From the NCBI GenBank assembly GCA_963803495.1, contig CAWDMP010000002.1:3038001-3102000 (forward strand): a stretch of DNA of 64,000 bases. The letters run 5' to 3'. The position numbers and the translations under genes were made by a program. The notes below the pieces were generated by a model. The model did no database searches and was not told the origin of the DNA. It saw nothing but the letters and a program-made list of their open reading frames with translations. The DNA comes from Persicitalea sp963803495 (lineage in GTDB: Bacteria; Bacteroidota; Bacteroidia; Cytophagales; Spirosomataceae). The first letter of the stretch is position 1, and each line of letters opens with the position of its first letter. Positions 7,771 through 17,154 of the stretch are shown here, one piece after another.

Positions 7771-8316
7771 TCAGGGTTGACTGTACGAGAAATACTCCCA
7801 GTCGGTTTCGGGCAGGTACTCCACCAGGCTGCGCGGCGATTTGCTTACTGCCACCCGGCCCGACCGCACGAATTCGAGAATGCCGTGGGATTTAATGTAG
7901 TTGAAGAAGTCGAATATTTCCTCTTCGTTGCCCGTTTTTTCGATCACCACGTAATCGAGCCCCCAGTATACCACCCACGCTTTGTGGGTTTTGTTGATCG
8001 TCTCGATGTCGAGCCGCTTCGCTCCTTCGGGCGTAGGAATCTTGAACAATGCGATTTCGTTGTAGGCGATTTCCTCATTCAGGTACCCAAACACGGCCAT
8101 CACCTCCACAATCTTGCGGATCTGCCGCACGATTTTCTCGACTATCTCGCGCGATTCCTGCCGGATCACAATCGTGAAGCGCGACACGCCCTTGCGCTCG
8201 GTTTCGGATACGGTCAGGCTCTCGATGTTGATCCGACGGCGCGTAAAGATAATCGTTATCTTATTCAACAGCCCAATGCTGTTATCCGTGAAAACACAAA
8301 TGGTATAGGAAGTCAT
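7771..8316 (-). CDS. ilvH: acetolactate synthase regulatory (small) subunit
   Basis: Regulatory subunit that confers valine feedback on acetolactate synthase and raises its activity. The 181-residue protein starts with an ACT domain (YTICVFTDNSIGLLNKITIIFTRRRINIESLTV, residues 4-36) followed by the second ACT-like C-terminal domain typical of IlvH/IlvN. Its ATG lies 5 bases downstream of the ilvB stop, so the two are almost certainly co-translated. The following gene on the same strand is the GT-C-like membrane protein 23 bases away, then ilvC. It is intact, unlike its partner as written. Confidence 0.94.
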   Translation of the reverse strand: MTSYTICVFTDNSIGLLNKITIIFTRRRINIESLTVSETERKGVSRFTIVIRQESREIVEKIVRQIRKIVEVMAVFGYLNEEIAYNEIALFKIPTPEGAKRLDIETINKTHKAWVVYWGLDYVVIEKTGNEEEIFDFFNYIKSHGILEFVRSGRVAVSKSPRSLVEYLPETDWEYFSYSQP

Positions 8317-8321
8317 GAGGA

Positions 8322-10071
8322 TTATTTTAGTCGTATCTCCGCCACACTCGCGCCCGACGCTACCATGGGGAATACGTTTTCTTCTTTTTCGACAAGTATT
8401 TCCAGCAAGTAGGGCTTGTCGGAGGCCAGCATTTTATCGAGCGAATCGCTGAGGTTGGCGCGGTGTTCGCAGGTGTGGCCGGCCACGCCGAATCCTTTGG
8501 CGATGGTGATAAAGTCAGGATTTTGTAATTCTACGAACGAATAGCGCTTTTCGAAAAACATCTGCTGCCACTGCCGCACCATGCCCAGGTAGTTGTTGTT
8601 CAGGATGATCGCTTTCACGGGCAGGCCGCTCTGGGCGATGGTACCCAACTCTTGAATCGTCATCTGAAAGCAGCCGTCGCCGATAATGGCGACCACTTCG
8701 CGGTCGGGTTGGGCTACTTTGGCCCCAAAAGCAGCCGGGAGGGCGTAGCCCATCGTGCCCAAGCCGCCAGAAGTCACGAAGGAGTTGTTGCGCTTGAACT
8801 CGTAGTAGCGCGCCGTCACCATTTGGTGCTGCCCTACGTCGGCCACAATTACCGCCTCGCCTTTGGTCTTGTCGGAAAGCATCCTGACGACCTCGGCCAT
8901 CTTGATCATTTCGGTTTCGCCCGAAAGTTCCGGGATGGTGATGGCTTCTACTTCTTGCTTGTCCAATTCCTTGAACTCTACTTAGCCAATCCTCATGACT
9001 GTTGGGATTGAGCAAGGGCGTCAGCATTTTCAGCGCCTCTTTGGCATCGCCCACTACCGGCGCGTCGGCCTTTACCACTTTGTCGATTTCGGCAGGGTCG
9101 ATCTCGATGTGGACGATCTTGGCCTGCTTGGCGTAGCGCGACACGTCGCCCGTCACGCGGTCGTCGAAGCGCAGCCCGATACCGATAAGTACGTCGCACT
9201 CGTTGGTGAGGCGGTTGGTGCTGTAGTTGCCGTGCATTCCCAGCCAACCCACGTAAAGCGGATGATCGACGGGAACCGAAGACAGTCCCAACAACGTCGA
9301 GGCGCAGGGGATACCGGTTTTTTCCAGTAGTTCGATCAATCCCTTTTCTGCTCCGGCCAGCTTCACACCGTGCCCAAACAATAAGTACGGCCGCTTTGCC
9401 TGGTTGATTAGCTTAGCGGCGGCTTCGATGTGCTCGCGCTTGGGTACCAGGCGGGGATGGTAGCCGGGTAGCTTGTGGCAAAACTCATAACGGAACGGGC
9501 TCGTCATCATTTCCGTCTGAGCATTCTTCGTGATGTCGATCAGTACCGGACCAGGTCGGCCCGCTCTTGCCACGTAAAAAGCCTTTGCCATTACTTCTGG
9601 CACTTCATCGGCCGAGGTGATCTGGAAATTCCACTTCGTGATGGGCATGGTTACCCCGATCACGTCGGTTTCCTGAAAAGCATCGGTCCCCAGCAAATGC
9701 TTGGCCACCTGGCCCACCACGCACACCATTGGCGTAGAGTCGATGATGGCGTCGGCTATGGCCGTGACGAGGTTTGTTGCGCCCGGCCCCGAAGTCACAA
9801 GGCACACCCCTACCTTGCCCGAAACGCGCGCGTAGCCTTCGGCGGCGTGACCCGCGCCCTGCTCGTGCCGCACCAGAATGTGGTTGACCCGATCCTGATA
9901 ATCGTAAATGGCGTCGTACACGGGCATGATCGCCCCACCGGGGTACCCAAAAATGGTATCCACGCCCTCCGCCAGCAGAGCCCGAATGAGCGCATGAGAG
10001 CCATTGAGTGCTGCAGTAATTTCAGGAGCTGCCTGTGGTGCATCCAGAACTTCGGTGTTGTCTTGTTTCAT
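8322..10071 (-). CDS. ilvB: acetolactate synthase catalytic (large) subunit; one frameshift as written
   Basis: Thiamine-diphosphate enzyme joining two pyruvates, or pyruvate and 2-oxobutanoate, at the start of valine/isoleucine synthesis. The N-terminal TPP domain has GYPGGAIMPVYDAIYD and the catalytic Glu in LVRHEQGAGHAAEGYAR; the central FAD-binding-type domain follows; the C-terminal TPP/Mg site is IGDGCFQMTIQEL...LNNNYLGMVRQWQ. The frame breaks at about 8969. Removing one C of the CC there (plus strand) joins DWLSRVQ to ELDKQEVEA. I start at the ATG at 10069-10071 (MKQDNTEV). The open frame continues 25 codons upstream, but those codons come from the repeat that fills the ilvD-ilvB gap. 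Confidence 0.93.
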
Positions 10072-10080
10072 TTTTTTCAA

Positions 10081-10209
10081 TTTTGAATGAGTGAATGAGT
10101 GAATGAGTGAATGATAGAATGATAGAATGAGTGAATAATAAGGCACTCATGCGTAAGCAACATTCTATCACCGCGCGGGCGACCCCGTCACTCATTCGCT
10201 CATTCAAAA
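10081..10209. repeat. intergenic inverted repeat, type TTTTGAATGAG, exactly filling the ilvD-ilvB gap
   Basis: Arms 10081-10102 and 10188-10209 are 22 bases long and reverse complementary except for one base. Both end in the sequence TTTTGAATGAG / CTCATTCAAAA. The interior carries further GAGTGAAT and GATAGAAT units (10103-10138) and a matching ATTCTATCAC (10172-10181). The right end touches the ilvD stop codon (10210-10212); the left end lies 9 bases before the ilvB start. Confidence 0.85.
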
Positions 10210-11911
10210 TTAAACCTCGTCCGTCACGCACCCTTCACTGGCCGATTTTACCTGGCGGATGTACTTGCCTAGGATGCCTTTGGTGAAACGTGGTTCGGGT
10301 TGGGTCCAGTTGCTTTTCCGTGCCGCCATTTCCTTGTCCGAGATGTGGAGCGTGAGCAGGCGTTGGTCGGCGTCGATCGTGATGCGGTCGCCTTCCCGCA
10401 CCAGGGCAATGGGGCCGCCCTCAAAGGCCTCGGGTGTAATGTGACCGACTACGAAACCGTGGGTGCCGCCCGAAAAGCGGCCGTCGGTAATCAGCGCGAT
10501 CTTGTCGCCCAGACCCGCGCCCATCACGGCCGAGGTTGGTTTCAGCATTTCCGACATGCCCGGTCCGCCCTTGGGACCCGAGTTGCGGATCACCACCACA
10601 TGGCCCGGCGCGGATTTCACCTTGGGCGAGCATGTCGATGATCTCCGACTCATGTTCGCAAATCTTGGCGTCGCCTTCAAAATAGGTACCTTCCTTGCCC
10701 GTGATTTTCGCCACCGAGCCCGTCGGAGCCAGGTTGCCGTACAGGATCTGGATGTGGCCCGTCGTTTTGATCGGGATTGGCGATCGGGTGGATTATTTTT
10801 TGATTTTCAAATTCAAGATCCGCTGCTTCGGCCAGGTTCTCGACCATGGTTTTGCCCGTAACGGTCATGCACTCGCCGTGGATCAGGCCGTTGGCGTGCA
10901 GGTACTTCGTGATGGCCGGGACGCCGCCAATTTCCAGCAGGTCTTCCATGTAGTACTTGCCGCTAGGCTTCAAGTCACCGATGAAGGGCGTCCGGTCGCT
11001 GATGGCCTGGATGTCGTCCAGGGTGAGCGGCAATCCCGCCGAGCGGGCGATGGCCAGGTAGTGCAGCGCGGCGTTGGTCGAGCCACCGAGCGCCATCACG
11101 ACGGTCAGCGCGTTTTCCAGCGATTTGGTCGTGATAATATCTTTGGGCGAAATGTCGCGTTCCAAAAGCAACTTCATCGCCGCCCCGATCTTCTTGCATT
11201 CTTCCTGCTTGCCTTCGTGCGTGGCCGGATAGCTGCTGCTGAACGGCAGGCTCATCCCCATCGCCTCGATGGAAGCCGCCATCGTGTTGGCGGTGTACAT
11301 GCCCGCCACACGCACCAGGACCGGGAATCGAGTTCTGAATTATACCCTTGTAATCTTCGTCGGAGATATTGGCCGCAAATTTCTTGCCCAACGCTTCGAA
11401 CGCCGAGACGATGTCCAGCTTTTGTCCTTTATAATGTCCCGACCGGATCGTGCCGCCGTAGACCATGATCGCCGGGCGCTCCAACCGCGCCATCGCCATG
11501 ATCGCGCCGGGCATATTCTTGTCGCATCCTACCACCGCAATGACGGCGTCGTACCACTGCGCGGCGACGACCGACTCGATGGAGTCGGCGATGAGGTCGC
11601 GACTGGGCAGTGAGTAGCGCATCCCGTCGTTGCCGTTGGTCATGCCGTCGGACACGCCTATGGTGTTGAATATCAAGCCCGACCATGTCGTTGGCGGTGA
11701 CGCCCTGCTTCACGTATACCGACAAGCCGTTGAGGTGCATATTGCAGGGGTTTCCCTCGTAGCCCGTGCTGGCGATGCCGATTTGCGGCTTTTCCATGTC
11801 CTTTTCCTTCAAGCCAATCGCGTACAGCATGGCTTGCGCGGCCGGATTGGTCACTTCCTGGGTGAGGGTGCGGGAATATTTATTGAGGGGATTTATTTCA
11901 ATGGCACTCAT
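10210..11911 (-). CDS. ilvD: dihydroxy-acid dehydratase; four frameshifts as written
   Basis: Fe-S dehydratase producing the 2-oxo acids of valine and isoleucine. The three cluster cysteines are visible in GNPCNMHL, VGCDKNMPGAIM and PGACGGMYTANTM, and the C-terminal VVIRNSGPKGGPGMSEML and LITDGRFSGGTHGFVVGHI blocks are intact. As written, the frame breaks at about 11675, 11302, 10772 and 10604. Each break is repaired by removing a single base, and the repaired protein of about 566 residues is collinear with the family. Four independent single-base insertions in a housekeeping gene with every motif preserved argue for sequence error. First gene of the ilv operon; start ATG 11909-11911. Two palindromes lie about 60-90 bases upstream. 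Confidence 0.92.
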
Positions 11912-11969
11912 TCGGATCGGGACGGTTGGCTTAGAGGCGAATTTTTTATCAAAAATGAAAATCCGCTGA

Positions 11970-12002
11970 CAGCGAAATTTCGCTGAACGAACAGTTCATT
12001 CA
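11970..12002. promoter_or_regulatory. overlapping palindromes upstream of ilvD (candidate operator)
   Basis: CAGCGAAATTTCGCTG (11970-11985) is a perfect 16-base palindrome. It overlaps a second inverted repeat, TGAACGAAC-A-GTTCATTCA (11984-12002; 9-base arms, one mismatch). Both lie in the 200-base divergent gap between ilvD and murQ, 58 bases from the ilvD ATG. A dimeric regulator site is the simplest reading, but no regulator is identified. Confidence 0.45.
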
Positions 12003-12081
12003 CAAATACGTATTGTATTTTTTTATTATCCAAAACCCAAATCTGGTTTCTTGTCAACAAACAAAAGAGTTATGGGTTGCC

Positions 12082-12089
12082 TATATTTG
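12082..12089 (+). promoter_or_regulatory. candidate -7 element for murQ
   Basis: TATATTTG fits the TAnnTTTG -7 box and lies 22 bases before the murQ ATG. No well-spaced TTG -33 box is visible: the nearest is at 12051-12053, 28 bases away. Confidence 0.35.
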
Positions 12090-12111
12090 TGCGAAACAAG
12101 AGTTACAAGCT

Positions 12112-12917
12112 ATGACCACCACCGAAACCGCCTCCCATTACGATCACCTGGAACGCATGAGCGTGCAGGAAATTCTGACGAACATCAACAAGGAAGACCA
12201 TACCGTACCGCGGCGGTGGAAAAAGCGATCCCGTCGCTTACTACCCTGGTGGAGCAAATCGTCGTGCGCATGAAGCAGGGCGGGCGATTATTCTACATCG
12301 GCGCGGGTACCAGCGGCCGTCTGGGTATCGTCGACGCCTCGGAATGTCCGCCTACCTACGGCGTACCTTTCGACTTGGTTATCGGCATTATGGCGGGCGG
12401 CGACGGCGCTATCCGCAAGGCGGTCGAGTACGCCGAGGACGACGCCGAACAAGCCTGGAAAGACCTGGCCGAGTACCATGTCACGAATCTCGACTCGATC
12501 ATCGGCATCGCCGCTTCGGGACGCACGCCCTACGTCATCGGTGGATTGCAGCAGGCCCGCGCGGCGGGTATCCTGACGGGCTGCATCGTTTGCAACGCCG
12601 ACTCGCCCGTGGCCGCAGCGGCCGAATTTCCGGTGGAGGTCGTCGTCGGACCGGAGTTCGTGACGGGCAGTACCCGCATGAAGGCTGGTACCGCCCAAAA
12701 GCTTACGCTCAACATGCTCTCGACGGCCGTCATGATCCGGCTGGGCCGCGTGAAAGGCAATAAAATGGTCGACATGAAAATGTCCAACCACAAACTCGTC
12801 GAGCGCGCCATCCTGATGGTCATGGACGAAACCAACGTCTCCCGCGAAGAGGCCGAAGCGCTTCTAGACACGCACGGAAGCGTACGGGGCGCGATCGAAG
12901 GGGCTTTGGGAGTTTAA
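12112..12917 (+). CDS. murQ: N-acetylmuramic acid 6-phosphate etherase; one frameshift as written
   Basis: Cleaves the lactyl ether of MurNAc-6-phosphate to give GlcNAc-6-phosphate and D-lactate in cell-wall recycling. A SIS domain is clear: FYIGAGTSGRLGIVDASECPPTYGVP, the IIGIAASGRTPYVIGGL segment and STRMKAGTAQKLTLNMLSTAVMIRLG. The C-terminal helical bundle (VSREEAEALLDTHGSVRGAIE) is present. About 268 residues, as usual. The frame breaks near 12205-12211; adding one base to the CC of GTACCGCGG joins NKEDHTVP to AAVEKAIPSL. This is the only deletion among the 17 frameshifts in the window. Divergent from ilvD. It complements the NagZ-like fusion at the right edge of the window in the same recycling pathway. 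Confidence 0.9.
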
Positions 12918-12950
12918 AGTTCATGAGTGGAAAGTTTAAAGTTCATGAGT
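12911..12950 (+). repeat. 18-base direct repeat overlapping the murQ stop
   Basis: AGTTTAAAGTTCATGAGT occurs at 12911-12928 and again, exactly, at 12933-12950 (22-base period). The first copy contains the murQ stop codon. The rest of the gap to 13134 holds a GC-rich CCGCCCCGCTGGGGCTG segment (13014-13030) and an AT-rich TATTCACTATCCACTATTC run just before the next ATG. Confidence 0.7.
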
Positions 12951-13134
12951 ACCGGGCCATAGTACTTGGTTTAAGGCTATAAACTGGTCAGAGCCCCACA
13001 CATCATAAACGTGCCGCCCCGCTGGGGCTGAGAAGCTCTTTCATCATTTGGTTTGCACTAAGGTGAAGATCCCCCAGGGCTTTTGTCGAAATCCTTCGTA
13101 CATTATTAATTATTCACTATCCACTATTCATTAA

Positions 13135-14152
13135 ATGAAGGCTGCCATCCTCGAAGATCCCAAGACGCCCTTCGTCATTCGTGAGGCCGAAAAGCCTGAT
13201 CCAGGTCCGGGCGAAGTACTGGTCAAGATCCACAACGCCGCTCTCAACCACCGCGATGTCTGGATTCAAAAAGGGCTTGTATCCCAATATCAATACACCG
13301 ATTATTCTGGGTTCTGACGGTGCAGGCGTCGTGGCTGAGTTGGGGCAGGGGATGGCCGAGTACTGGCTGGATAAAGAAGTAATCATCAATCCTTCACAGC
13401 ACTGGGGCAACAATCCGGCTTTTTACGGCGATGATTTCACGATTTTAGGCTTGCCTGAAAACGGCACCTTCGCGGAGTACATCAGCATCAGCCACCACTA
13501 TTTGGTCCACAAACCCAAGCATTTGTCGATGGTGCAGGCGGCCGGACTGCCACTGGCCGGGCTAACCGCCTGGCGGGCGCTGATGACACGCGGAGACTTC
13601 ACACCCGGCAATCGGGTACTGGTGTCCGGTGCGGGTGGCGGTGTGGCGCTCTTCGTGATCCAGTTTGCGGTGGCGGCTGGGGCGGAAGTCTGGGTGACCT
13701 CGAGTTCCGATTCCAAGATCAGAAAAGCAATCAATCTGGGGGTAAAAGGCGGCACCAATTACAAGGAACCCGACTGGCACCGAGACTTGCTCTCCAAGGC
13801 CAATGCGCCCAAAACCGGCTACTTCGACACGATTATCGACGGCGCGGGCGGCAGCGGCTTCGCCCGCCTCATCGACGTGGCGGCCCCCGGCGGTACTATT
13901 TGTTTCTACGGCGGCACGGCGGGTAACATCACCGACGTGATGCCCTCCAAGGTTTTCTTCAAACAACTCAACATCCACGGTACCACGATGGGTACACCGT
14001 TGGAATTTGAAGAAATGATTCGCTTCGTTGAAGAAAAGGAGATCATGCCGCTGGTCGACGAGGTTTTTAAGCTTGAAAATACGGAACAGGCTTTGCGGCA
14101 TATGGACAGCGGCGAGCAGTTTGGCAAGATTGTGCTGCAAGTGTCGGAGTGA
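13135..14152 (+). CDS. zinc-type alcohol dehydrogenase / quinone oxidoreductase-like (MDR superfamily); one frameshift as written
   Basis: An NAD(P)H-dependent medium-chain dehydrogenase of about 338 residues. The N-terminal GroES-like domain (MKAAILEDPKTPFVIREAEKPDPGPGEVLVKIHNAALNHRDVWIQKG) is followed by ILGSDGAGVVAELG and the Rossmann glycine motif VLVSGAGGGVALFVIQFAVAAGAEVWVTSSSDSK. The catalytic and structural zinc cysteines of classical alcohol dehydrogenases are not apparent, so a quinone-oxidoreductase-type activity is more likely; the substrate is unknown. The frame breaks at 13273-13280; GGGCTTG read as GGGCTG restores IQKGLYPNINTPIILG. The start codon directly follows an AT-rich repeat, and there is no operon partner. 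Confidence 0.85.
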
Positions 14153-14162
14153 TGTAGTTTCT

Positions 14163-15018
14163 TTATCCATAAACCACACTTTCTGCAATGCCACGGCCCG
14201 CCTCAAGATCTTGACTGACGCTGTCGAGTTTCATTTGAATGGTCTTCATCGGGATTCTTCCGAGCGGTAACCGAAGCGGTGGCGACGGCATGGTGGCCAG
14301 ATCGTAAATCGCCCGAGCGGCCTTCTCAGGGTCGCCCTCTTGCTTTCCACTGACCGATTGCATGAGTTCACGAAATGCACCGGCGGTACCCTCGTAATCT
14401 TCGAGTCGGACGGCGGCTTCCCGGAAACCACTGCTGGCAAAGTCGGTACGAAACGGACCAGGCTGCACGATGCTTACCCGAATTCCAAGCGGAGCCACCT
14501 CTTGCGCCAACGCCTCGCTGAATCCCTCGAGCGCGAATTTGCTGGCATTATAAATTCCAAAACCTGCCGATGCTTTGATGCCACCGTGTGACGAAATTTG
14601 AATGATACGTCCGCCTTTTTGTCGCCGCATGATGGGCAGCGCCAGTTGCGTGATGCGAAGCGCCCCGAACACGTTGGCTTCGAAAAGTGCCCGCGTTTCG
14701 GTTTCGCTGGTTTCCTCTACCGCACCCGCTATGCCATATCCGGCGTTGTTGACCAGTACGTCCAGTCGTCCAAAAGTGCCTTGAATGGTATGAAAGGCTC
14801 GCTCAACGTCGTTGGTTTGGGTAACATCAACTTTCAGAGCAAGGCCTTTCTCCCCAATTTTTTCGGTTGAAATCTGCTACCTGATTATCCTGACGGAAGG
14901 TGCCAACGACGAAGTCACCGCGCTCGATCACTTCCTGCGCTAAGGCTCGCCCGATGCCACTGGAAATGCCGGTGATGAACCAGATTCTGGTATCGGGGGA
15001 GATTTCGAAAGTTTTCAT
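14163..15018 (-). CDS. short-chain dehydrogenase/reductase; one frameshift as written
   Basis: An NAD(P)-dependent oxidoreductase of about 284 residues. The cofactor motif TGISSGIGRALAQEV lies at residues 15-29, the NNAGYGIAGAVEE motif in the mid-region and the catalytic Ser and YxxxK in ISSHGGIKASAGFGIYNASKFALEGFSEALAQE. The frame breaks at an A-run, 14856-14862 on the plus strand (six T where five are expected). Removing one base joins VADFNRK to IGEKGLALKVDVTQTNDVERAF. The start is the ATG at 15016-15018. It lies 71 bases downstream of an AraC regulator on the same strand, a common regulator-target layout. Substrate unknown. Confidence 0.87.
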
Positions 15019-15089
15019 TTTGCATAAGATTATATCCACAGTCCCTATCGACTGATGATACAAAGGTGGCAGAACAACCGATTTCAGGG

Positions 15090-15986
15090 TTAGGACGTTC
15101 GTGATTCTTTTCGGTACTTTTCGGACATCGCACTTTTGAATTCCAGCGGAGAGTACCCGGCCTCAGCCCTGAAGACGCGCCCAAAATAGCTGAGATCGAA
15201 GTATCCTAAAGTCGTCGCGATCTCTGAAACGCTGGCGTCGCTGAACGTCAGTAGTCGCTTGGCTTCCAGCATACTCCGCGCCCGGATGAGCTGCGTCGTC
15301 GTTTGGCCCGTCACCTGCCTAGCCACCTGGTTGAGGTGGTGCGGGGTGACGGCCAACTTCTCAGCGTAGTCACGGGCGGTGAGGGGTTCGTGGAAGTGGT
15401 TGTCGATCAGCTTTTTCAGCTTTTTGTACAAAACCACGTACGTACTGGCGACTCGCTCGACGTTATCGCTATCCACCGCCCGCTGAATTTGAGTGAGCAG
15501 AATGACGAGCAGCGCGCGCAAAATTACCGGAGAATGGTCGATGCGGCGCTTCTCGGCAAAAAGTGATTCGATCGTTTGCCGGACCTCGGCAAAAGTTTCA
15601 GAATCAGGTTGTAAGAACGGCTTCGCGTAGAAATTGTCCAGAAAGGTAAGTTCGAAAAGCTTTTCCCGATCTTGGTTGTCAAACCGAAAGTATTCCTCGG
15701 TGAAGAAGACGCTACCCCCTTGCAAGGGCTGGTACTCCTCAAAATGGTGAAGTTGATTGGGCGAGATGAAGAACAGGCTCCCCGGCGCAAGGGCGTATTC
15801 CCGGTAGTCGATGACCTGGGTACTGAGCCCTTCGTCCACCCAAATAATTTCGTAAAACGTGTGCTTGTGTGGGTCTTCGATGTCGAGTTCGCCCATTTCC
15901 TGAAATCGCGTGATTTCGAACTCCGTCGGATTAAGCGGCTCGCCGATGAAGTGGCCGATGTCGTAGCGTGGAAAGAGTTCTTTCAT
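15090..15986 (-). CDS. AraC family transcriptional regulator
   Basis: A 298-residue activator-type protein. The N-terminal cupin (HKHTFYEIIWVDEGLSTQVIDYREYALAPGSLFFISPNQLHHFEEY) probably senses a small ligand. The C-terminal 100 residues hold two helix-turn-helix motifs (LTARDYAEKLAVTPHHLNQVARQVTGQTTTQLIRARSMLEAKRLL and SVSEIATTLGYFDLSYFGRVFRAEAGYSPLEFK). I choose the ATG at 15984-15986 (MKELFPRYDIGHF); the frame is open 18 codons upstream, but those overlap the end of the Dabb gene. It most likely controls the SDR gene that follows it. Confidence 0.9.
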   Translation of the reverse strand: MKELFPRYDIGHFIGEPLNPTEFEITRFQEMGELDIEDPHKHTFYEIIWVDEGLSTQVIDYREYALAPGSLFFISPNQLHHFEEYQPLQGGSVFFTEEYFRFDNQDREKLFELTFLDNFYAKPFLQPDSETFAEVRQTIESLFAEKRRIDHSPVILRALLVILLTQIQRAVDSDNVERVASTYVVLYKKLKKLIDNHFHEPLTARDYAEKLAVTPHHLNQVARQVTGQTTTQLIRARSMLEAKRLLTFSDASVSEIATTLGYFDLSYFGRVFRAEAGYSPLEFKSAMSEKYRKESRTS

Positions 15987-16039
15987 TTGACGAAGATTTT
16001 TTCTGTCCGACGATCGTGGGCCCGGCCGTACCACAATCA

Positions 16040-16340
16040 TTACGAAATGGCGTCGTAGACCTGCACTTTATCCCAAAGGGCGGCGCACTTGTCGATGAAA
16101 ACCAGGTGATCGGGATGTTCCTGGTAAATATCGTGCGTTGCTTTGTCTGGGAAAATAAATGTAATCGAAAAGTCGTAGCTGTGGTCGATGACCGGGCGCC
16201 GCGTGCTGGCGGGTGTTCCAACGTAAGCCGTTTGAATCCCGGTCGATCTTCGCCAAGTCTTTCAATCCCGCGTGCAGTGCCTGCCGCGCTTGGTCGTTGT
16301 CTTTTTCTTTAAGCCAAAAAAATACCGTATGTACGAACAT
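16040..16340 (-). CDS. Dabb (stress-responsive A/B barrel) protein; one frameshift as written
   Basis: A small dimeric alpha/beta-barrel protein of about 100 residues (MFVHTVFFWLKEKDNDQARQALHAGLKDLAKID...). The family signature VGTPASTRRPVIDHSYDFS and the C-terminal HPDHLVFIDKCAALWDKVQVYDAIS are intact. The frame breaks at the GGG at 16238-16240; removing one G gives KIDRIQTAYVGTPA. The function of stand-alone Dabb proteins is mostly unknown. Its stop codon overlaps the open region upstream of the AraC gene. Confidence 0.82.
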
Positions 16341-16431
16341 AAAAGGAATGGTGAATGATGAGATATGAATGATGTACTGTGAACTATGAATGTGCCTATG
16401 CATTGCCCCCGGCCATTGCCTGGGGAGGCTT

Positions 16432-17154
16432 CTATTTATCCAGTAATTTCTTAACCTCCGGCAGGGCTTCTTTGGCCCACAGGCCGTACATCTTGCCCGA
16501 GAAATGCAGGCCGTCCGAGGCGAACATCGTGACGTCGTCGAGCCCGGTGCGCGATAGGGGGGTGATGTCGATGAAAAGAATGCCGACTTTCTGGCACTCC
16601 TCGCGCGCCACGGCGTTGAAAGTATCAATCTCGCGGGCGATTTTGGCGCGGTCACTTTTGGCCCCGAACGGCGAGACACCCCAATCGGGCGTGGATAGCA
16701 CGAACACGCGATCTGGGCGTCCCCTGGCGAAATTCAGACTGGTGCCCAGCAAAGCGCGTAATTCGGTGCGGTAGCGGTCGATGCTTTGGCCGCGGTACTG
16801 GTTGTTTACGCCAATCAAGAGTGAAACCAAATCATAGGTCTTGTTATTTTTGGCTGCTTTGATCCCCTCGCTCAATTCGGCCGTCGTCCAGCCCGTACGG
16901 GCAATGATGTCGGGCGCGGCGACGGGCAGGCTGTCGCGCCGCAACAGCCCGGCCAGCTGCACCGACCAGCGCTCGGGCTCCGAAACGCTTTCACCGATGG
17001 TATAAGAATCACCCAATGATAGAAAGCGGATCACGCCGGAAGAATCGCTTGCCGTGATCGGCGGCAGTAAGGGAGGCGCGCCAGGATCGTTGGTTTGGGC
17101 GGTGCAGGCCAGGCACCAAAAGGCGAGTCCGGCCAGCAGTGAGGTTAATTTCAT
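16432..17154 (-). CDS. SGNH/GDSL-family esterase lipoprotein
   Basis: A 240-residue secreted hydrolase. It has a lipoprotein signal (KLTSLLAGLAFWCLACTAQ, lipidated Cys at 17), then the SGNH blocks: LSLGDSYTIGE with the nucleophilic Ser (about 50), a Gly around TGWTTAELSEG, Asn in LLIGVNNQYRG, and the C-terminal Asp-x-x-His in ASDGLHFSGKMYGLWA. The substrate may be an acylated polysaccharide or lipid; it cannot be decided from sequence. The ATG overlaps the end of the upstream histidine kinase gene by 4 bases, so the two are translationally coupled. Confidence 0.9.
   Translation of the reverse strand: MKLTSLLAGLAFWCLACTAQTNDPGAPPLLPPITASDSSGVIRFLSLGDSYTIGESVSEPERWSVQLAGLLRRDSLPVAAPDIIARTGWTTAELSEGIKAAKNNKTYDLVSLLIGVNNQYRGQSIDRYRTELRALLGTSLNFARGRPDRVFVLSTPDWGVSPFGAKSDRAKIAREIDTFNAVAREECQKVGILFIDITPLSRTGLDDVTMFASDGLHFSGKMYGLWAKEALPEVKKLLDK

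Noticed and set aside
10072..10146. N-terminal extension of ilvB by 25 codons (YHSLIHSFTHS-type sequence)
   Set aside because: It is a translation of the GAATGAGT palindrome and not a protein feature.
10081..10209. CRISPR array
   Set aside because: Units are 7-8 bases without unique spacers and arranged as a palindrome; no cas genes are present.
8960..11680. Programmed ribosomal frameshifting in ilvB and ilvD
   Set aside because: Five independent +1 events within 3 kb, different contexts, no shared slippery site or downstream structure, in genes not known to use recoding.
12951..13134. Small RNA or tRNA in the gap after murQ
   Set aside because: No cloverleaf or conserved RNA fold; a CCGCCCCGCTGGGGCTG segment can fold only into a short hairpin.
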